A DNA stretch of 46,631 nucleotides from Bacteroidaceae bacterium. Lineage in GTDB: Bacteria; Bacteroidota; Bacteroidia; Bacteroidales; Bacteroidaceae. Every line of letters starts with the position of its first letter. Positions within the stretch are counted from its first letter, which is position 1. The stretch spans positions 1 through 46,631 of the forward strand of contig JAFZFO010000010.1 of assembly GCA_017555845.1 (NCBI GenBank), written 5' to 3'. This document shows, piece after piece, positions 33,973 through 42,082 of this stretch. The position numbers were made by a program, and so were the translations under genes. Under the pieces are notes generated by a model, which made no database searches, was not told the DNA's origin, and worked only from the letters and a program-made list of their open reading frames with translations.

Positions 33973-35256
33973 ATGAAAAAGTTTGTTTTGTTTTTATTGT
34001 TGACAACCCCTCTCCTTTCTTGGGCACAGGTCGATGACATGTATTTCGTTCCAAAGAAAGAGAAGAAGGTTCTTGTTGTCAAGAGTGCCGAGGAGGTCTA
34101 TATTGCCGATGATGAAAATCTGGTTGTTGAAGGAGACTATAGCGGTTATGATGACTATACCGATGAGTATGTTGATGAGGTAGAGGCAACATCCTACTTT
34201 ACCAACGATCTCTATGACCTTGTTGATGACTATACCTATTCAAACCGCATTGTCCGTTTCCAGTCGCCACGCAGGTTGCTCTCAAGTACCCTCTATTGGG
34301 ACTTGAAGTACAATTGCGGCATAAATGACTGGTTTGTGTACGATGATGGCTATGCCGTATATATATATCCTACGGCAAACAATTACTATTACAACTATCC
34401 CTATTACTATAACTGGACCAACAGATGGAACTGGACCTCATACCACAATTGGTATTATCCATATTACAGCTATAATAACTGGTATCACTACAACCACCAT
34501 TGGCACACTCCACACTGGCATGCTCACCATACACCAAACGTGTCATGGCGTCCATCGTACAATAATGGAAGAATTCCAACCAATGGAAATCTTGCAACAA
34601 CACGTGGTGCGACAAAACCACGCCGCGAACAGCCCGTACGTACAGTTGCAGGTAATGGCTCCCCACGTCGCGAACAGCCAAGCCGCACAGTTGCCGGCAA
34701 TACCAACCCACGCCGCGAACAGCCTGTGCGCACAGTGAACGGTAGCAGTAATCCCCGTCGTGAGCAGCCTTCACGTACAGTAAATGGCAACAACAATTTC
34801 CGTCGTGAGCAGCAGGTGCGCACAACCGCAACCGGCAGCGCCAACCCACGTCGCGAGCAGCAGGTACGCACAACTGCATCCGGCAGCGCCAACCCACGTC
34901 GCGAGCAGCAGGTACGTACAACCGGTGGCACTAACGGCCAGCGTCGTGAGAACGGCTCGTCAGGCACTGTGAATCGCCAGCACCAGTCGCGCACTTCTGT
35001 CAACAGCAGCAATGTCAAGCGCACATCTACATCCACTTCGGGCAGTGTACGCCGCAGTGACAGTGGCAGCTCTAACAGGTCTTCAGGCGGATATAGCCGT
35101 CCAAGCAGTACCAGTGTTTCACGTTCAAGCGGTAGCTCAAGCTCAAGATACAGTTCCGGCAGCAGCCGAAGCAGCAGTAGCAGCAATGGTGGCGGCAGCA
35201 GCATGAGAAGTAGCAGCGGTGGCGGTGGCGGCCGAAGCGGCGGCTCACGCAGATGA
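33973..35256 (+). CDS. Secreted low-complexity protein with RREQ tandem repeats and an S/G/R tail; function unknown
   Basis: 427 aa with a signal peptide (1-19, LLSWAQ). Layout: an acidic, tyrosine-containing segment (about 45-90, DDENLVVEGDYSGYDDYTDE), a short block that looks folded (about 91-134, QSPRRLLSSTLYWDLKYNCG), an aromatic/histidine-rich region (135-191, repeated YYY/NW and HHWHTPHWHAHH), seven basic repeats of 15-16 residues with core PRREQPVRT (216-322), and a Ser/Gly/Arg tail (about 350-427). The charge is split: acidic at the N-terminus, strongly basic at the C-terminus. No enzyme motif is seen. It is exported and lies 47 nt before an OmpP1/FadL-like gene with no terminator between, so they are probably co-transcribed. 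Distant Bacteroidota homologues with the N-terminal block are likely, but I cannot search. Confidence 0.85.
   Translation: MKKFVLFLLLTTPLLSWAQVDDMYFVPKKEKKVLVVKSAEEVYIADDENLVVEGDYSGYDDYTDEYVDEVEATSYFTNDLYDLVDDYTYSNRIVRFQSPRRLLSSTLYWDLKYNCGINDWFVYDDGYAVYIYPTANNYYYNYPYYYNWTNRWNWTSYHNWYYPYYSYNNWYHYNHHWHTPHWHAHHTPNVSWRPSYNNGRIPTNGNLATTRGATKPRREQPVRTVAGNGSPRREQPSRTVAGNTNPRREQPVRTVNGSSNPRREQPSRTVNGNNNFRREQQVRTTATGSANPRREQQVRTTASGSANPRREQQVRTTGGTNGQRRENGSSGTVNRQHQSRTSVNSSNVKRTSTSTSGSVRRSDSGSSNRSSGGYSRPSSTSVSRSSGSSSSRYSSGSSRSSSSSNGGGSSMRSSSGGGGGRSGGSRR
34618..34938 (+). repeat. Tandem repeats encoding seven RREQ units
   Basis: Seven in-frame units of 45 or 48 nt, each encoding P/F-RREQ-P/Q-V/S-RT-V/T plus a small G/N/S/A spacer. 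Units five and six are the closest at the DNA level (near-identical GGCAGCGCCAACCCACGTCG blocks about 45 nt apart), which points to recent duplication; an eighth, degenerate QRREN unit follows. Confidence 0.9.
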
Positions 35257-35303
35257 TTTACCGCACCTGCATTTTGAAAACGAACACAAATAAGAAAACT
35301 TCT

Positions 35304-36821
35304 ATGAAACGCATATTATATTTCCTTTTCCTGCTCCCACTCGGCATGAGTGCCCAGAATATGTATGATGTGGCACCCTTCTTCGGTAACGACCTTGTAG
35401 GAACAGCACGCTTCATCGGTATGGGTGGCTCTATGAGTGCGCTGGGTGCCGATCTCTCGACAATGGGTACCAACCCTGCCGGAATGGCAATGTACCGCAG
35501 CAATGATTTCTCCTTTACCGCTGCGTTGGATGTGAACAGCAACAAGGCTCTCTATGAAGGTTCAAAGTCTTCTATGGTCGGAGCAAATGCATATGTCGGC
35601 AACACTTCATTCGTGATATCTTCGGAGTATGAGGACAGCGATCTCAAATTCCTCAACTTCGGTTTCGGATACCGTCGCAAGAATAATCTTTCGGGTGCTT
35701 TTGACATGTATGGTGCATCCAACAGCTACTCACAGCAGTATGTCTTTGAGAACCTCTACAATTCAAAGCCATTTGATTATCTGAATATCAAGAGCTCAAT
35801 GTATGATACATTCTCATACAGCTGGTTGCCATTGTTCGCAGCCGATGCCGGTCTTTATGACGAAACAGGGGAGAACTTTATCACATACCCTGATACAGCT
35901 CTTGTGTGGTACCCCGATGAGTTGGCCTTCTATGAGGAGACACGTGGCGGTGTACACGCAATAGACTTCAACCTCTCGGCAAACCTCAATGATCGTGTCT
36001 ATCTCGGTGCAACCATGAGCGTATCTGTGGTTGACTATAATAGATATTCAGAGTACAGGGAAATAGGCTCTAACAACGATATCTATATACTCGAGAACAA
36101 CCAGTATCTCAGTGGAACAGGCTTCGATATCAAATTGGGTGCCATCTTCCGTCCGTTTAAGTACTCTCCATTCAAGGTTGGTCTGGCGCTCCACACACCC
36201 ACTTGGTATAGCCTTAACCAACGCAGCTCGGCCTCAATACTTGGTCCAAGCGGAATACGTTACAGCACAACCGACAAGGAACTGTATGACGGCGTCTTGT
36301 CCGTGAGCAGCACTTTGAAGACCCCTTGGCGAGTGAATGCATCAATGGGATATACTTTCGGAACATATCTTGCACTCAATGCCGAATATGAATATGTCAA
36401 CTATGCCAAAAACAGGTTCATCGGCAACGGACAGCTTGTAAAGGCGCAGAACGAGGAGATCGGTTGCAATATGCAGGCGCAGCACACAGTGCGTGTGGGT
36501 GCCGAGGTCAATATCTCGGGTTTTGCGGTGCGCGCAGGTTACAACTATATCACTGCCCCCTTTGTGCAGGGAGCATATAAGGAACTCTATAATGCAGCAG
36601 TGACAGAGACCTCGACCGACTATATGAATCGTTTCGGCAAGAATGTCGCAACCTTGGGCTTCGGCTATCGTGGAAGCTTGTGCTATTGGGATTTCGCTTA
36701 TAAGCTTGATATACAGAAGTCCGAGTTCTATCCCTTCTATGACTACGATTTCGTGAATCCGGGTGCGGCGGTAAGAGAAATGAACCATTCGATTGTCGCA
36801 ACAGTGGGCCTGCGTCTCTGA
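35304..36821 (+). CDS. OmpP1/FadL/TodX-like outer membrane protein
   Basis: 505 aa from the ATG at 35304 (MKRILYFLFLLPLGMSAQN), with signal peptide. An in-frame upstream ATG at 35253 overlaps the previous gene and lacks a leader-like sequence. The mature start DVAPFFGNDLVGTARFIGMGGSMSALGAD, then the TNPAG box, is characteristic of Bacteroidota FadL/OmpP1-type barrels, often labelled hemin receptor. Alternating hydrophobic strands run to a C-terminal leucine after aromatic residues. It would form a hydrophobic-solute channel in the outer membrane; the solute is unknown. Probably co-transcribed with the low-complexity protein. Confidence 0.85.
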   Translation: MKRILYFLFLLPLGMSAQNMYDVAPFFGNDLVGTARFIGMGGSMSALGADLSTMGTNPAGMAMYRSNDFSFTAALDVNSNKALYEGSKSSMVGANAYVGNTSFVISSEYEDSDLKFLNFGFGYRRKNNLSGAFDMYGASNSYSQQYVFENLYNSKPFDYLNIKSSMYDTFSYSWLPLFAADAGLYDETGENFITYPDTALVWYPDELAFYEETRGGVHAIDFNLSANLNDRVYLGATMSVSVVDYNRYSEYREIGSNNDIYILENNQYLSGTGFDIKLGAIFRPFKYSPFKVGLALHTPTWYSLNQRSSASILGPSGIRYSTTDKELYDGVLSVSSTLKTPWRVNASMGYTFGTYLALNAEYEYVNYAKNRFIGNGQLVKAQNEEIGCNMQAQHTVRVGAEVNISGFAVRAGYNYITAPFVQGAYKELYNAAVTETSTDYMNRFGKNVATLGFGYRGSLCYWDFAYKLDIQKSEFYPFYDYDFVNPGAAVREMNHSIVATVGLRL

Positions 36822-36847
36822 TGGCATGACGGAACATCCATAAACGG

Positions 36848-36875
36848 GAAAGGAACTGCCATGGCAGTTCCTTTC
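36848..36875. terminator. Bidirectional terminator between OmpP1-like and DUF4421 genes
   Basis: GAAAGGAACTGCC-AT-GGCAGTTCCTTTC is a perfect palindrome lying 26 nt after one stop and 6 nt after the other, between convergent genes. Confidence 0.85.
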
Positions 36876-36881
36876 TCGTTG

Positions 36882-37937
36882 TTATTGTTTTCTTTTCCAG
36901 AAATAGAATCCTATATAGGCCTCCAACACTCCAAAGCCATCTCTTATGTACAGGTCGCCCTTGTTGAAACAATAGGTGTGCGATTCAAGTGATGCTCCGG
37001 CGTAGTACCGGTTATTGTTGTATACCAGTGCCGCACGTGTCATGAAGTCCATGTTCATGCCGGCCTGCAGGCTGCTGTTGTCAGTGTATTCAAGCCTTGC
37101 CTTCTTGTAGCTCACAGCCGGCTCAAACGATATTCCTGCCAGGAAATTCTTTGAGAAAACCCAGTTGTAACCATATCCGAGGCTGATGCTGAAGTCATTC
37201 ATCCTTACCTCCTTGAACTTGAGCTCATCCACCAAATCTGCTTTGATAATGGGATCAAGCCCGTCATGGTTGAATGATAGTTTCTGCCAGTTGTATCCTG
37301 CACCCAGGATGAATGAACCGGCGCTTGCACGTTGTATTGTCGACTGTCCCAATGCGGCAGAGTAGGAGAAACGCTTGTTGAATGCATAGCATAGTCCTGC
37401 TCCCAACTGCCTTACGGTTGTCAGTCCATCGCACTCCCAGCTCCCGTCTTTCAGCAGTCCCTCTCCGCTACCGAACCCTTCGAGCCTGTTGACCTTGTAT
37501 CCTTCGCTGCCCTTGCGGTAAAAGAGGTCAAGTGCGAATCTTGTAGAGTAGAGGCTCGTGTTGAACTCCTGTAGCGGGCGGTTCTCCCTCAAGTCAAAGC
37601 TGTAGCCTACAATGAGCCATCTCCAACCAATGTTCAATGACATCACGTTGCGCCCATCGGGTACAATGCCTATGCTTTGTCCGGCAGTGCCGAAACTGTA
37701 ATGCTCGTAGCTGTATGAATACTCCGGCATGAACGTCATGTTATACCGGTTCTTCTCAATGTATGTGGTGTCAACATCATTCAACACGTAACCTATGAAG
37801 TCTACAGTGCCCTGCACTATCTTCTTGAGCTTGCCGCCGGTGTTCTCCTGCGCAGCAGCATGAATGGAGAACATCAGGACAATAATTGTCATTATTGCTC
37901 TGATACCATATATGTAACTGCTGCCTTTTGTCTTCAT
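36882..37937 (-). CDS. DUF4421 domain outer-membrane protein
   Basis: 351 aa with a signal-like N-terminus (about 1-29, IHAAAQ). After a short helix it is beta-rich with alternating hydrophobic strands and ends FYFWKRKQ. DUF4421 is a Bacteroidota family of predicted outer-membrane barrels with no proven role. Motifs such as DVDTTYIEKNRYNMTFMPEY and the IGWRWLIVGYSFDL strand fit it. It is the last gene in a five-gene minus-strand operon, starting 2 nt after the Gfo/Idh/MocA stop. Confidence 0.85.
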   Translation of the reverse strand: MKTKGSSYIYGIRAIMTIIVLMFSIHAAAQENTGGKLKKIVQGTVDFIGYVLNDVDTTYIEKNRYNMTFMPEYSYSYEHYSFGTAGQSIGIVPDGRNVMSLNIGWRWLIVGYSFDLRENRPLQEFNTSLYSTRFALDLFYRKGSEGYKVNRLEGFGSGEGLLKDGSWECDGLTTVRQLGAGLCYAFNKRFSYSAALGQSTIQRASAGSFILGAGYNWQKLSFNHDGLDPIIKADLVDELKFKEVRMNDFSISLGYGYNWVFSKNFLAGISFEPAVSYKKARLEYTDNSSLQAGMNMDFMTRAALVYNNNRYYAGASLESHTYCFNKGDLYIRDGFGVLEAYIGFYFWKRKQ

Positions 37938-37939
37938 TT

Positions 37940-38920
37940 TCAGATTATTTTTCCAAGTATCTTGTCAAGAACCCAGTTCGTTGGTGTCGCGCTCACGCTG
38001 TCGCATTCGCAATGGCCAATCTGCTGTATGTGCTCCACGATGTTGCGTATTAGCGGCAACTGCACATATGGTGGGTTTGGCACGTTGAACTGCTGTGTGC
38101 CGTCAATTGTCCTCAATTCAATTGGCTCAAAGGTAAATACCGAGAACTTGATACAGCCTTTGCTGCCGAAAATCTCTATGTGGTCCTCTTTCGATGACTC
38201 ATCCGATACAAAACACCAGGATCCCGAGCCTGGTATTCCGCTCTCGAACTTGAAGCATGCACTCACTGTGTCCTCGACCTTGTACAGTCCGCCACGGTTA
38301 GTGCTGTAGCCCTCGGCATACAGTATGCAACCGAACATCTCCTGCAACAGGTCTATCTGGTGTGGCGCAAGGTCATAGAAGTATCCTCCACCGGCAATGG
38401 CAGGGTTTACTCGCCATGGGAGGTTCTCGCGGTTGTAGTCGAGGTCACGTGGCGGCACAGCAAAACGTATCTGCACGTTCAGCACGTTGCCAATCTGTGG
38501 CAACAGTTCCCTGACCTTCTGGAAATAGGGCAGGTAGCGGCGGTAGTATGCCACAAAACATGGAACGCCCGTCTCCCTTGAAACCCTGTTTATGCGTGTA
38601 CAGTCCTCGTAGTTGGCTGCCAACGGCTTCTCAACGTATACAGGCTTTCCGGCCTTCATTGCCATGATGGCAAATGTGGCGTGCGACGATGGCGGTGTTG
38701 CAATATATATGGCATTTACCTCAGGATCATCAATTAGAGCCTGTGCGTCGGTGTACCAATGCTGTATATTATGGCGTTTTGCATACTCCTTTGTCTTCTC
38801 CTTGTCGCGTCCCATTACAGCCACAACCTCCGAGCCCTTTATCAGCGGAAATGCAGGGCCGCTTTTCTTCTCTGTAGCCTCGCCACAGCCAATAAAACCC
38901 CATTTGACAGTAGTGTTCAT
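37940..38920 (-). CDS. Gfo/Idh/MocA family NAD(P)-dependent oxidoreductase
   Basis: 326 aa, no signal peptide. The Rossmann motif GFIGCGEAT (8-16) and the conserved EKPLA (97-101), where Lys is catalytic, are present; the C-terminal domain has the DLAPHQIDLLQ helix with the Asp-His pair. Members oxidise or epimerise sugars, inositols or sugar-nucleotides; the substrate is open. It is unusual that a cytoplasmic enzyme lies within an otherwise envelope-protein operon (porin 13 nt upstream, DUF4421 2 nt downstream). Confidence 0.92.
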   Translation of the reverse strand: MNTTVKWGFIGCGEATEKKSGPAFPLIKGSEVVAVMGRDKEKTKEYAKRHNIQHWYTDAQALIDDPEVNAIYIATPPSSHATFAIMAMKAGKPVYVEKPLAANYEDCTRINRVSRETGVPCFVAYYRRYLPYFQKVRELLPQIGNVLNVQIRFAVPPRDLDYNRENLPWRVNPAIAGGGYFYDLAPHQIDLLQEMFGCILYAEGYSTNRGGLYKVEDTVSACFKFESGIPGSGSWCFVSDESSKEDHIEIFGSKGCIKFSVFTFEPIELRTIDGTQQFNVPNPPYVQLPLIRNIVEHIQQIGHCECDSVSATPTNWVLDKILGKII

Positions 38921-38933
38921 GATAGGTGTTCCT

Positions 38934-41057
38934 TTAGTTATAGAAATTCCATGACAATCCGAACCACAATGTCGATGGGTTCAGCGGATGGTGCGGAACA
39001 AGGAAATAGTTGCTGCTTCCCAGCCCCTTGTTCACGTGGTAATATTTCACATAGAAACGTGTCTGTTTCAACAGGAAGTTTGCATATACCGTTGCAAGCG
39101 GGTAGTTGCCGATCTTGATTCTGGCATTCTGGTTCTGCTGTACGAACTGTCCCAGTGCCGGCATATACTCCGGTGCATAGTAACTTGTGAAGTACCATGC
39201 GTCGGCTCCAATCTCGGTGTGCAGCACCTTGGCTATTGTGAACTTCAGGAAGAAGTTAGCGTATGCATTCAATGCCGGCAACGGCAACACATCCTGATTG
39301 CTGCTGTACTGGTAAGTCACCGCGGTGTTCAGGTTAAGGATACCGTACTTGAAATCCTGTTTCAGCGATGCTGCAATCACCTGTATGTTACCATTCTCCT
39401 GTTCCACGTTGAAGCGGTTCAGGTAGTCGCTCCTGTTTGGTGCAAGAATGGAGTGGTTCGCAATGTACGTGTAGTTCTTCACGTTCTCCACGCTCACATT
39501 CAGCCTTGTCCTTGAATATGGAACCTCAATGCTGCCCTCAATGCGTGTCTTGAACTCTTTTGCAAGGTCATTGTCCCACCAGAAGTGCTCCGAGTGGTAG
39601 TGGCGGTAGTAGAACGAAGGCCTGTTGTTCTTCATGAACGCCTTGGCCGAAATGTTTATGTCCTTCTTCCATAGCTTGAAGTTCAGGTCCACACCTCCGT
39701 CCAACGAGAATGCTCCCAGGTCGCTGCCTATCACGGCTGTCGAGCCCTCGGCATGGTAGCGCAAATGCTTGCCTCTTGTGCTCGATACAGCTCCGCCAAC
39801 ATACAAAGAGTGCTCGTTATATGACTTTATGCACTCCTGTGGGGTGCCGGCGATGGTGTCGGGCAAACGGTAACGGTCATATTTGTATTCGGCAAAAGCC
39901 GTGATGTTTGCAAAAGCCCATTTCCTGAATCCTTCGCATAGTGACAGCGCAACCCTGTTGTCAATAGAAAGGTCATTGGTGTTGTCTACCGAGTCGTGTG
40001 GCAGGAACGTGTCGGCATAGTAGTTCCTTGGCAGTCTGTGGTTAATGTACTCATGGCGCAGGAACGACACCTCGGCAGTGTGTGTCAGGCGCGCCACGCT
40101 CACGAACTCCGTTGCAATGGAGTCATTTGCCACTTCCGGTATGTCTGCAACCGCAATAGTGTCCGATGGTACATCTGTCGTGTCTGCGGCAATAGCATCC
40201 GCTTCCTTCTTCCTGTAATATCCCCAGTTGTAGTTATGTGTGAAGAACAGGTCATAGACATCGTTTCTGCTCCATGTGGCATCCAATTTTACCGGAATGT
40301 CGGCAGTGCCCATATTTGTTCCTCCGCCATCGGTGTCCTCGGGGCGTGTGATGTAACGGTCATCGGTAATACCGCCGTTCTCTCTCGTCTTCATTTTATA
40401 GCGGCTTGCCAGCAAGTGATAGTTGTACCTGTCACTGCGGTAGAACGAGAATAGTGAGAAGTTTATCAGTGATGTCGACTGCTTGTCATATCGTCCTCGG
40501 CCATAGAGATAGTCGAACAGGAATCCAATGCCGAAATGCTTGCCTGCATTTGTAGTAAAATAGGCCCTGAAACGGTCGTCTCCATCCACCTTGTTGCCCG
40601 ATGAATGATAGCTCAGATTAGTGTATGGCGATTTTGTGTCAGTGAATATGAACCTGTCAGGGGTGGTGTAGAAGTAGTCGAACGGCTGCAGAAAGTCATA
40701 AGCCGTGCCGGTCGGGCGGTTGAAGTACAACCTTGTCTCTCTTGGAGTACCCATGTTGCCCAGATAGTTGTATTCGCCGTTGATGCCCTCGGTAAGATGC
40801 CAGTTCTGGAACATGAACTGCAGGGTGTCGGCATTGATCTCCATCTTGTTGCCGAATCTCCTGTCCACCTTCCATTGGTGTATCTCCTTCGGGACAATGA
40901 GCTCTTTCTTTGTGCTGTCCTTGGGGTTGTCCTTGAATGGGCTGAACACATCGCCGTGTCCCAGTCCACCGCCGCCGTCGGTGCTCTTCTTGAGGCTCTG
41001 ACCGCTTGCAATTACGGGTACGGCAATGAGTAACAGGTATAGTAGTCTCTTGATCAT
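38934..41057 (-). CDS. Putative porin (Porin_10 type), outer membrane beta-barrel
   Basis: 707 aa with a signal peptide (1-19, PVIASGQ). After a Gly-rich linker it has a long run of amphipathic beta strands ending GLSWNFYN, an aromatic C-terminus typical of barrel insertion. The block WKVDRRFGNKMEINADTLQFMFQNWHLTEG and the RPTGTAYDFLQPFDYF region match the Bacteroidota putative porin family (Porin_10). It is a large outer-membrane channel with unknown cargo. It starts 8 nt after the stop of the 56-aa membrane protein. Confidence 0.88.
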   Translation of the reverse strand: MIKRLLYLLLIAVPVIASGQSLKKSTDGGGGLGHGDVFSPFKDNPKDSTKKELIVPKEIHQWKVDRRFGNKMEINADTLQFMFQNWHLTEGINGEYNYLGNMGTPRETRLYFNRPTGTAYDFLQPFDYFYTTPDRFIFTDTKSPYTNLSYHSSGNKVDGDDRFRAYFTTNAGKHFGIGFLFDYLYGRGRYDKQSTSLINFSLFSFYRSDRYNYHLLASRYKMKTRENGGITDDRYITRPEDTDGGGTNMGTADIPVKLDATWSRNDVYDLFFTHNYNWGYYRKKEADAIAADTTDVPSDTIAVADIPEVANDSIATEFVSVARLTHTAEVSFLRHEYINHRLPRNYYADTFLPHDSVDNTNDLSIDNRVALSLCEGFRKWAFANITAFAEYKYDRYRLPDTIAGTPQECIKSYNEHSLYVGGAVSSTRGKHLRYHAEGSTAVIGSDLGAFSLDGGVDLNFKLWKKDINISAKAFMKNNRPSFYYRHYHSEHFWWDNDLAKEFKTRIEGSIEVPYSRTRLNVSVENVKNYTYIANHSILAPNRSDYLNRFNVEQENGNIQVIAASLKQDFKYGILNLNTAVTYQYSSNQDVLPLPALNAYANFFLKFTIAKVLHTEIGADAWYFTSYYAPEYMPALGQFVQQNQNARIKIGNYPLATVYANFLLKQTRFYVKYYHVNKGLGSSNYFLVPHHPLNPSTLWFGLSWNFYN

Positions 41058-41065
41058 TCAGCTCC

Positions 41066-41236
41066 TTAATTTACGAAACGGAGAATGAACTCCATTATCT
41101 TGAAGGCCAAGGCTGTCATTCCTGTGATTACGAAACCGTTGCCATAGCCATTGACCATGAACAATACAAATGTAACGGCTGCTCCTATAAGGAACAGCAC
41201 GTTAAGGATATATCTTATCTTGTCAATGGTTCTCAT
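41066..41236 (-). CDS. Small (56-aa) membrane protein
   Basis: An easily missed gene: ATG at 41236 to TAA at 41066, 56 codons plus stop. The product begins MRTIDKIRYILNVLFLIGA, then has two hydrophobic stretches (about 9-27 and 35-50) separated by VNGYGNG, and ends FILRFVN. Its ATG overlaps the stop of the DUF4468 gene in an ATGA arrangement, and the porin ATG is 8 nt beyond its own stop, so it fills an otherwise empty 175-nt gap exactly. That spacing and the coding-like composition support it as a real gene. No family is recognised; a small inner-membrane protein is the likely product. Confidence 0.75.
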   Translation of the reverse strand: MRTIDKIRYILNVLFLIGAAVTFVLFMVNGYGNGFVITGMTALAFKIMEFILRFVN

Positions 41237-41820
41237 TCGTTCAATGCTTTTGTAAGTTCATCTATAAGCTGATCCTTGAGCTCAATGGTCTTGTTGCGGA
41301 ACTTGCCCTCGAATTTCTTCAGTTTGCCGTTCTTTCCAAAAGCATTGTCATCGGTAATCCACTCCTCGGCAATCATCTTTATGCCTCCCTTCTCATCCTC
41401 ATCATCATACCAATAGTTTATGCGTGAAAGGTGGAAGTTGCAGTTGCCGTCCTGGGCTGTGAGTGTGAGGAAATAGTACATTCTCGCTCTGCTCAACACA
41501 AAGACGGTGCTCTTGAATGTGATGTACTCCTCGCCCTTTATTATTATTGTGTTGGGCTTCTCGCTGTCGTAGCGCTTTGCCGCAATCACGGTAGGTTTCA
41601 CAAAACGCTTTGCAATCCATTCGTTGGCCTTCTCCTCAATCTGTGCCGCAGTGAGCCCTTTGGCCGGAATGTCTGTCTCGAATGTCACTTTGCCATTCAC
41701 GACGGGCACGTCGGCTACGTTTGTTGCAGTTTCTGCCTTTTTGCCTTTATTTATCTGCTGTGCTTGTGTTCCGCCTACTGAAAGCAGCGCAAGAACAACC
41801 ATTAACAATATCTTTTTCAT
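41233..41820 (-). CDS. DUF4468 domain-containing secreted protein
   Basis: 195 aa with a signal peptide (1-20, GGTQAQ). The DUF4468 domain, predicted to have a TBP-like fold, starts near residue 40 (VVNGKVTFETDIPAKGLTA) and includes a helix AAQIEEKANEWIAKRF followed by beta strands (IIIKGEEYITFKSTVF, RMYYFLTLTAQ). The C-terminus is charged and helical. It is a Bacteroidota family of unknown function, usually exported. It is the first gene of the five-gene envelope operon and ends overlapped with the 56-aa gene. Confidence 0.88.
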   Translation of the reverse strand: MKKILLMVVLALLSVGGTQAQQINKGKKAETATNVADVPVVNGKVTFETDIPAKGLTAAQIEEKANEWIAKRFVKPTVIAAKRYDSEKPNTIIIKGEEYITFKSTVFVLSRARMYYFLTLTAQDGNCNFHLSRINYWYDDEDEKGGIKMIAEEWITDDNAFGKNGKLKKFEGKFRNKTIELKDQLIDELTKALNE

Positions 41821-41856
41821 AATCTCCGTAATAAATCAGGAATGCTTTTAACTATG

Positions 41857-41887
41857 CGAAGATAATACAAAAGTGAAAAGAAAACAA
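41857..41887 (-). promoter_or_regulatory. Promoter of the DUF4468-porin operon
   Basis: Minus strand TTG (41887-41885), 20 nt, TATCTTCG (41864-41857) followed by CA. The start is near 41850 with a leader of about 30 nt. Confidence 0.5.
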
Positions 41888-41985
41888 GAAAAAAACAGCT
41901 ATCTCGCGCCCGTCGGGCTGTTATGTGCTGTTAAAAAATCTTTTGTTGCGTTTGCGTGGCCCTGCATTACAAAAATATCGGCTTA

Positions 41986-42019
41986 TTTTTGTGTTTTCTG
42001 CCAACCTGTATTACTTTTG
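41986..42019 (+). promoter_or_regulatory. Promoter of the PASTA-rluD unit
   Basis: TTTTTG (41986-41991), 20 nt, TACTTTTG (42012-42019). It predicts a start near 42026, which supports the ATG at 42083 and excludes the in-frame ATG at 41873. Confidence 0.55.
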
Positions 42020-42082
42020 CATTTAAGTGACGGAGTATGCCCACAGGGCAATGCTCCAATTGGATATGAATTTGTTATTGAT

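Noticed and set aside
34524-35204. Antisense open frame of 226 codons with Cys/Arg-rich repeats opposite the RREQ gene
   Set aside because: It mirrors the repeats and Ser/Gly tail of the plus-strand gene, has no promoter-like element or leader, and the sense frame has a signal peptide and organised domains.
41873-42082. 70-residue N-terminal extension of the PASTA protein
   Set aside because: The promoter (-7 at 42012-42019) lies within it, and the residues look non-coding; the start at 42083 gives a normal anchor topology.
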